A DNA stretch of 11,659 bases from Pseudomonadota bacterium (GTDB lineage Bacteria > Pseudomonadota > Alphaproteobacteria > Micropepsales > Micropepsaceae): contig JANYBR010000136.1 in the NCBI GenBank assembly GCA_025360685.1, positions 1-11,659 on the forward strand, written 5' to 3'. The translations under genes and the position numbers were made by a program. The notes below the pieces were generated by a model, which was not told where the DNA came from, did not search any database, and was given only the letters and a program-made list of their open reading frames with translations. Below are positions 7,080-11,659 of the stretch, piece after piece. Position 1 is the stretch's first letter; every line of letters starts with the position of its first letter.

Positions 7080-7865
7080 ATGCGGACGGATTTCGATCGG
7101 GCCTATGTGACGGCGCACGGCAACGTCGCGATCCTGACGCTGAACCACCCGGAAGCGATGAATGCCGCCGGTACCAAGCTGGTGAAGGGTGCGGCCGCGG
7201 CACTGAACTTCATCGAGAAGAAGGACAGCGGCTTTCGCGCCATGATCCTCACCGGCGAAGGCCGCGGCTTCTGTTCGGGTGCCAATCTCGCCGAGCGTGG
7301 CGGTGAGGACACCGGCGTCGGCCATGCTCTGGAGACCGTCTATCATCCATTCCTGCGCCGGTTGCGCGACCTGTCGATTCCGTTCGTGACCGCCGTCAAC
7401 GGAGCGGCCGCCGGTGTCGGCATGAGCATCGCGTTGATGGGCGATCTCGTCATCGCGGCACGCTCCGCCTATTTCCTGCAGGCCTTCACGCGCATCGGTC
7501 TGGTCCCCGACGGCGGCTCGACCTGGCTTTTGCCGCGGCTGATCGGTCTGGCCCGGGCCAAGGAACTGTCCTTGCTGGCGGAGCGGCTGCCGGCCGAGAA
7601 GGCCCTCGAGTGGGGCCTCATCAACCGCGTCGCCGACGACAATGCGTTGATGGGCGAAGCCACGAAGCTGGCCGAACAGCTTGCCAACGGTCCATCCTCT
7701 CTGGCCGTTACGCGCAGCCTCTACTGGCAAAGTCCTCTCAACACATATGAGGAACAGCTTGACCTGGAGCGCGTCAGCCAGGAACGGGCCGGCAAGACAG
7801 AAGATTTCATGGAAGGCGTGAGCGCCTTTCTGCAAAAGCGCCCCGCCAAGTTCAAAGGGAAATAG
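7080..7865 (+). CDS. enoyl-CoA hydratase/isomerase family protein (PaaG-like)
   Basis: A 261-residue crotonase-fold enzyme acting on a CoA thioester, by hydration or double-bond/epoxide isomerisation. The oxyanion-hole segments are GFCSGANL (63-70) and NGAAAGVGMSIALMGDLVI (107-125). IGLVPDGGSTWLLPRLIG (139-156) keeps an Asp (D144) where PaaG-type isomerases have their catalytic Asp, rather than the Glu of classical hydratases. The AAGxGxxLAL, DLVIAARSAYF and PDxGxTWLLPR run resembles PaaG (ring-1,2-epoxyphenylacetyl-CoA isomerase). No other paa genes are nearby, so a role in aromatic degradation is only suggested, and beta-oxidation isomerase is an alternative. GGGAG lies six bases before the ATG. 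It is 81 bp after the diguanylate cyclase, with its own likely promoter and a perfect hairpin in that gap. Family certain; reaction uncertain. Confidence 0.88.
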   Translation: MRTDFDRAYVTAHGNVAILTLNHPEAMNAAGTKLVKGAAAALNFIEKKDSGFRAMILTGEGRGFCSGANLAERGGEDTGVGHALETVYHPFLRRLRDLSIPFVTAVNGAAAGVGMSIALMGDLVIAARSAYFLQAFTRIGLVPDGGSTWLLPRLIGLARAKELSLLAERLPAEKALEWGLINRVADDNALMGEATKLAEQLANGPSSLAVTRSLYWQSPLNTYEEQLDLERVSQERAGKTEDFMEGVSAFLQKRPAKFKGK

Positions 7866-7920
7866 CCGGTCGTAGCGCGATTTCCGTCAATCTCGCGCGT
7901 CCGTGACTTGCGCGGACCGG
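7866..7920 (+). other. structured intergenic segment after the hydratase gene
   Basis: Just past the stop, CCGGTC (7866-7871) and GACCGG (7915-7920) can enclose an inner stem GCGCGA (7875-7880) with TCGCGC (7893-7898). A competing stem is GTCCG (7899-7903) with CGGAC (7913-7917). There is no T-run, so it is not a standard terminator. It may be a factor-dependent 3' end or a structured leader of the peptidase genes. Confidence 0.3.
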
Positions 7921-7997
7921 CGAACTGCTGACCTATTTGTCCGGGGAAGTGGGAGCATCTTTCGCGCGCCCGATTTGCACACATGGAGTCTCGAACG

Positions 7998-10055
7998 ATG
8001 CGACGCAGCCTTTTTCTACTGGCGGCAGTTCTCAGCGCGGGTTGCGCGACGGCGTCTGGCGACAGTGCCATACCAGCCAAGCCCGAACTGGGCGCCTGGG
8101 GCGTCGACCTCACCGCAATCGACGTCAAGGTCAAGCCGGGCGACGACTTCTTCACTTTCGTCAACGGCAACTGGTTGAAGTCGACCGTCATTCCGCCGGA
8201 GCGCAGCAGCATCGGCTCATTCCAGCTCTTGCGCATTCTGAGCGAAAAGCGCATGCGCGATATCGTCTCCGACATTCAGGCCCGGCCCTATGACAAGCTT
8301 TCGCCGGAAGAAAAAAAGCTTCGCGATCTGTACGAGGCCTTCGTGGATCAGTCGCGGATCGAAGCAGCCGGGTTGACGCCGGTGAAGGCCGATCTGGCGA
8401 CCATCGACCATGTCAAGACTCTCGACGATGTCGCGCGCGCCATGGCCTCGACAAAGCTGGCGACGCAAAGCGTGTTCAACCTGTCGATCGGCGTGGATGA
8501 AAAGGATCCGAGTGCCTATTCTGTTGTTCTGGGGCAGAGCGGCCTCGGCATGCCGGACCGCGACTATTATCTGAGCAACGACCCCGCGCTGGTTTCGACG
8601 CGCGCAGCGTACAAGAAATATTTGTCGGCGATGCTGGCGCTCGCCGGCCTTGGAGGCACCGACATGCGGGCCGACGCCATACTGGCGGCCGAGACCGCGA
8701 TCGCGAGCGCGCAATGGACGCGCGCGGAAAATCGCGACGAGAGCAAGACCTACAATCCGATGACGATCTCGGATCTCACAAAGTTGGCGCCCGAGTTCCC
8801 GTGGCGCGTGTTCCTGCAGGAGGCCGGTGTTCCGCTGCGGGGTCCGAAGGGCGAGCGGATCGTGGTCGTGACGCAAAAGTCCGCGTTCCCGCTTCTGGCC
8901 AAGGTCTTCGCAGAAACGCCGGTTGCGGTGTGGCGCGACTACCTGACGGTGCACTACCTGCATGGCGTGGCGGGTTATCTGCCGAAGAAATTCGACGATA
9001 CCAACTTCGCGTTCAACGGCACGGTCCTTGGCGGACAGGCGCAGCAGCTCGACCGGCCGACACGCGGCGTGCACCTGCTCGACACGCTGCTCGGCGAAGC
9101 CCTCGGCAAGATCTATGTCGACAAATATTTTCCGCCGCAATCCAAGAAGAAGGCGGAAGAACTCGTCGCCAACCTGCTCAAAGCCTATGAACTCGACATC
9201 AAGACGCTGCCCTGGATGTCCGAGGCGACCCGGCAAAAGGCGCTCGAAAAGCTGCACAAATTCACGCCGCACATCGGCTATCCGAACAAGTGGATCGACT
9301 ATTCGCCCTTCGCAGTCCAACGCGGCGATCTGGTGGCGGACGTCCAGGCCGGAACGGCGTTCGAATGGCACCGCGAACTCAAGCGGCTGGACGATCCGGT
9401 CGACAAGAACGAATGGGGCATGACGCCGCCCACGATCAATGCCTACTATTTCCCGCCCTTCAACGAGGTCGTGTTCCCGGCGGCGATCTTGCAGCCGCCG
9501 TTCTTCGATCCCAATGCCGACGATGCGGTGAATTATGGCGGGATCGGCGCGGTGATCGGCCATGAGATCAGTCACGGCTTCGACGATCAGGGCGCACTTT
9601 ATGACGGCGACGGCGTGCTGCGGAACTGGTGGACGGACTCCGACAAGAAGAACTTCGACGCCCGTACGGGACAATTGTCGAACCAGTTCGACACGTATGA
9701 ACCACTGCCGGGCTTGCACGTCATCGGCCGCAACACGCTCGGCGAAAACATCGCGGACCTGGCGGGAGTGAGCATCGCGCTGAAGGCCTATCATCTGTCC
9801 TTGGGCGGAAAGCCCGCGCCGGTCCGCGACGGCTACACTGGCGACCAGCGCTTCTTTCTCTCTTACGGCCAGATCTGGCGTTCGACCTATCGCGACAGCG
9901 CCCTGCGTATGCAGGTGCTCTCGAACGAGCACAGTCCGGCTCAATTCCGCGTCATCGGCGCGACACGTAATGTGGATGGCTGGTACGATGCGTTCGGGGC
10001 CAAGCCCGGCGACAAGTACTACCTGCCGGCCGAGCAGCGCGTGCATTTGTGGTGA
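7998..10055 (+). CDS. M13-family zinc metallopeptidase, lipoprotein (PepO/neprilysin-like)
   Basis: A 685-residue exported endopeptidase expected to cut small peptides outside the cytoplasm. MRRSLFLLAAVLSAGC is a lipoprotein signal with lipobox LSAGC, giving a lipidated Cys16. The ATG at 7998 is preferred over ATG 7983 because GGAG (7985-7988) precedes it by nine bases and the signal then has a normal short basic start. The M13 N-terminal domain begins at GVDLTAIDVKVKPGDDFFTFVNGNW. The catalytic part holds substrate-binding NAYYF (481-485), the zinc site HEISH (522-526) and the third zinc ligand in ENIAD (583-587, E583, with D587). It ends RVHLW, in place of the eukaryotic CxxW. All active-site residues are present and length is normal for bacterial M13. 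It is followed after 49 nt by a close paralogue on the same strand, probably one operon. A host gut- or signal-peptide role cannot be inferred. Confidence 0.95.
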   Translation: MRRSLFLLAAVLSAGCATASGDSAIPAKPELGAWGVDLTAIDVKVKPGDDFFTFVNGNWLKSTVIPPERSSIGSFQLLRILSEKRMRDIVSDIQARPYDKLSPEEKKLRDLYEAFVDQSRIEAAGLTPVKADLATIDHVKTLDDVARAMASTKLATQSVFNLSIGVDEKDPSAYSVVLGQSGLGMPDRDYYLSNDPALVSTRAAYKKYLSAMLALAGLGGTDMRADAILAAETAIASAQWTRAENRDESKTYNPMTISDLTKLAPEFPWRVFLQEAGVPLRGPKGERIVVVTQKSAFPLLAKVFAETPVAVWRDYLTVHYLHGVAGYLPKKFDDTNFAFNGTVLGGQAQQLDRPTRGVHLLDTLLGEALGKIYVDKYFPPQSKKKAEELVANLLKAYELDIKTLPWMSEATRQKALEKLHKFTPHIGYPNKWIDYSPFAVQRGDLVADVQAGTAFEWHRELKRLDDPVDKNEWGMTPPTINAYYFPPFNEVVFPAAILQPPFFDPNADDAVNYGGIGAVIGHEISHGFDDQGALYDGDGVLRNWWTDSDKKNFDARTGQLSNQFDTYEPLPGLHVIGRNTLGENIADLAGVSIALKAYHLSLGGKPAPVRDGYTGDQRFFLSYGQIWRSTYRDSALRMQVLSNEHSPAQFRVIGATRNVDGWYDAFGAKPGDKYYLPAEQRVHLW

Positions 10056-10104
10056 CCCTGCGCCCACTGCACGGCGCGTTCACTTCTTCCTCTGGGAGTT
10101 TGCG

Positions 10105-11659
10105 ATGAGACGTTCGCTTCTGTTGCTGAGTGCGGCCGTGCTTTACGCCGCAGGTGCGAGTTGTGCGGGCGCTGCTCCGACGGGCCAGGCGGCAGTTCAG
10201 CCCTGGGGCGTGGAACTCTCCTACATCGATAAGAGCGTGAAGCCGGGAGACGACTTCTTTCTCTATTCCAACGGCAACTGGGTGAAGCACGACACCATTC
10301 CACCCGACCGCACCTATTCCGGCGTCAACCTGGAATTGGACAAGCAGAATGAGGCGCGACTGAGGGGCCTCGTGGCGGTGCTGGCCGCCGCGCCCGATGC
10401 CACACTTTCTCCGGAAGCGCGCAAGCTGCGCGACCTCTACGCCGCCTTCATGGATACCAAGCGGATCGAGGCGGCCGGACTATCGCCGGCGCAAAAGGAT
10501 CTGGCCGCAATCGCGGGCCTCAAGACATTGAGCGATGTGGCGCACGCCATCGGCGATCCAGGGCTCGGCCTGGACGGGCCGTTCTCCTTCTACATCGGCG
10601 TCGACGACAAGAACTCTGACATCTACTCGATCAATCTCGGTCAGTCCGGGCTCGGCATGCCCGACCGCGACTACTATCTGAAAAGCGACAAGGAAATCGT
10701 CACGACGCGAGACGCGTACAAGAAATACATCGCGCAAATGCTGACGATTGCGGGTGCAAGAGATACCGATACGCGCGCCGAGAAGGTGTATGCGCTCGAG
10801 CTCGCCATGGCCAAAGTCAGCTGGGCTGCCGCCGAGCGGCGCGATGCGGACAAGATCTACAATCCGATGTCGTTCTCCGATCTAAAAAAGATGGCGCCCG
10901 GTTTCGACTGGGGCGCGATGTTCGCGGGCGCCGCCATCCCCGTGACCGCGCCGAACGGCGAGCGCAAGGTGATCGTGGCTGAAAAGTCCGCGTTTCCCGA
11001 TCTTGCCAAGGTGTTTGCCGCGACGCCGCTCGAGGTGTGGCGCGACTATCTGACGGTGCGCTATCTGCACAGCTGGGCGTCCTACCTGCCGAAGAAAGTC
11101 GACGACACCGACTTTGCCTTCTACGGCACGGCATTGAACGGCAAGACCGCGCAGCTGGACCGCTCCATCCGCGGCATCAGCCTGCTCGATCGCTCGATGG
11201 GCGAGGCGCTCGGCAAACTGTATGTCGAGAAATATTTCCCGCCCGAAGCCAAGGCCAAGGCGCTGGACCTGGTTCAAAACCTGCTCAAGGCCTATGACGC
11301 CGACATCCGCACGCTTGCCTGGATGACACCGCCGACGCGCGCCAAGGCGCTCGACAAGCTGCACGTCATGGCGCTCAAGATCGGCTACCCCGACAAGTTT
11401 CGCGACTATTCGGCGCTTTCTGTCGATCGCTCCAGCCTGCTGACGAGTGTGAAGAACGCCGGATTGTTCGAGTGGAAGCGCCAGCTGCGGCGTATCGATA
11501 TTCCCGTCGACCGCAGCGAATGGGGCATGACGCCGCCGACCAACAACGCCTATGACAATTTTAATTTCAACGAGATCGTCTTTCCCGCCGGCATCCTGCA
11601 GCCACCCTATTTCGATCCCAACGCCGACGACGCGGTGAACTATGGCGAGATCGGCGCCA
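10105..11659 (+). CDS. second M13-family zinc metallopeptidase (3' end outside the window)
   Basis: A paralogue of the preceding gene, open to the window edge with 518 residues visible. It opens with MRRSLLLLSAAVLYAAGASC and then follows its neighbour block by block: PWGVELSYIDKSVKPGDDFF, LGQSGLGMPDRDYYL, YNPMSFSDLKKMAP, VWRDYLTVRYLHSWASYLPK and EWGMTPPTNNAY. The window ends at DDAVNYGEIGA, about three residues before the expected HExxH, so the zinc site cannot be checked. The signal peptide has GASC where a lipobox should be (Gly at -3 instead of Leu), so lipidation of Cys20 is doubtful and signal peptidase I cleavage near CAGA-A is possible. The substrate-binding motif reads NAYDNF (481-486) instead of the neighbour's NAYYF. 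GGGAG (10094-10098) lies six bases before the ATG. It is probably co-transcribed with the first peptidase. Confidence 0.93.
   Translation, partial: MRRSLLLLSAAVLYAAGASCAGAAPTGQAAVQPWGVELSYIDKSVKPGDDFFLYSNGNWVKHDTIPPDRTYSGVNLELDKQNEARLRGLVAVLAAAPDATLSPEARKLRDLYAAFMDTKRIEAAGLSPAQKDLAAIAGLKTLSDVAHAIGDPGLGLDGPFSFYIGVDDKNSDIYSINLGQSGLGMPDRDYYLKSDKEIVTTRDAYKKYIAQMLTIAGARDTDTRAEKVYALELAMAKVSWAAAERRDADKIYNPMSFSDLKKMAPGFDWGAMFAGAAIPVTAPNGERKVIVAEKSAFPDLAKVFAATPLEVWRDYLTVRYLHSWASYLPKKVDDTDFAFYGTALNGKTAQLDRSIRGISLLDRSMGEALGKLYVEKYFPPEAKAKALDLVQNLLKAYDADIRTLAWMTPPTRAKALDKLHVMALKIGYPDKFRDYSALSVDRSSLLTSVKNAGLFEWKRQLRRIDIPVDRSEWGMTPPTNNAYDNFNFNEIVFPAGILQPPYFDPNADDAVNYGEIGA

Noticed and set aside
6558..7835. 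425-residue antisense frame across the diguanylate cyclase and hydratase genes
   Set aside because: It spans two sense genes and their intergenic region and has no motif; treated as a shadow frame.
7983..7997. ATG 7983 as start of the first M13 gene
   Set aside because: GGAG just after it fits as the ribosome binding site of ATG 7998, and the lipoprotein signal is normal from 7998.
8217..10067. 616-residue antisense frame opposite the first M13 peptidase
   Set aside because: It is a shadow of the peptidase gene; the sense frame has complete M13 motifs, the antisense has none.

Overview
The window is dense, GC-rich bacterial chromosome with no tRNA, rRNA, CRISPR array or transposase visible. 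The gene content (3-hydroxybutyrate dehydrogenase, coniferyl-aldehyde-type dehydrogenase, RhlE-like helicase with a long basic tail, GGDEF protein, HigBA pair, tandem M13 peptidases) and an intergenic CCTTCGACAAGC-type palindromic repeat point to an alphaproteobacterium. Placement below class (Rhizomicrobium-, Caulobacter- or sphingomonad-like) is a guess.

Layout. Positions 1-358 (+): the possible 3' end of an upstream gene overlaps, by ATGA, a 96-residue protein that looks like an isolated sigma-70 region 2. Positions 432-3585 (+): a compact three-gene run of DEAD-box RNA helicase, APH(6)-like kinase (GTGA overlap) and 3-hydroxybutyrate dehydrogenase (5-nt gap). Positions 3586-5795 (-): a convergent junction holding a dispersed palindromic repeat and a perfect 9-bp hairpin over the higA stop, then higA, higB, a higBA promoter carrying two identical-format dyads 21 bp apart, and an aldehyde dehydrogenase. 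Positions 5949-7865 (+): a diguanylate cyclase with a TTG start and an enoyl-CoA hydratase/isomerase-family protein preceded by a perfect 8-bp hairpin next to its ribosome binding site. Positions 7998-11659 (+): two tandem M13 zinc metallopeptidases, the second cut by the window edge just before its HExxH.

Functional links. The helicase-kinase-dehydrogenase run is probably co-transcribed, though no shared pathway is obvious. The hydroxybutyrate dehydrogenase, aldehyde dehydrogenase and enoyl-CoA hydratase suggest use of stored or environmental carbon (polyhydroxybutyrate, aromatic or fatty acyl compounds). HigBA is an autoregulated toxin-antitoxin module. The two M13 enzymes are exported paralogues, one a clear lipoprotein.

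The best candidates for something undescribed are the region-2-only sigma-like small protein, which keeps the -10 melting residues but has lost the usual core-binding motif, and the higBA control region, where two dyads sit exactly on the -35 and -10 of a promoter that appears to start transcription at or next to the GTG start codon.
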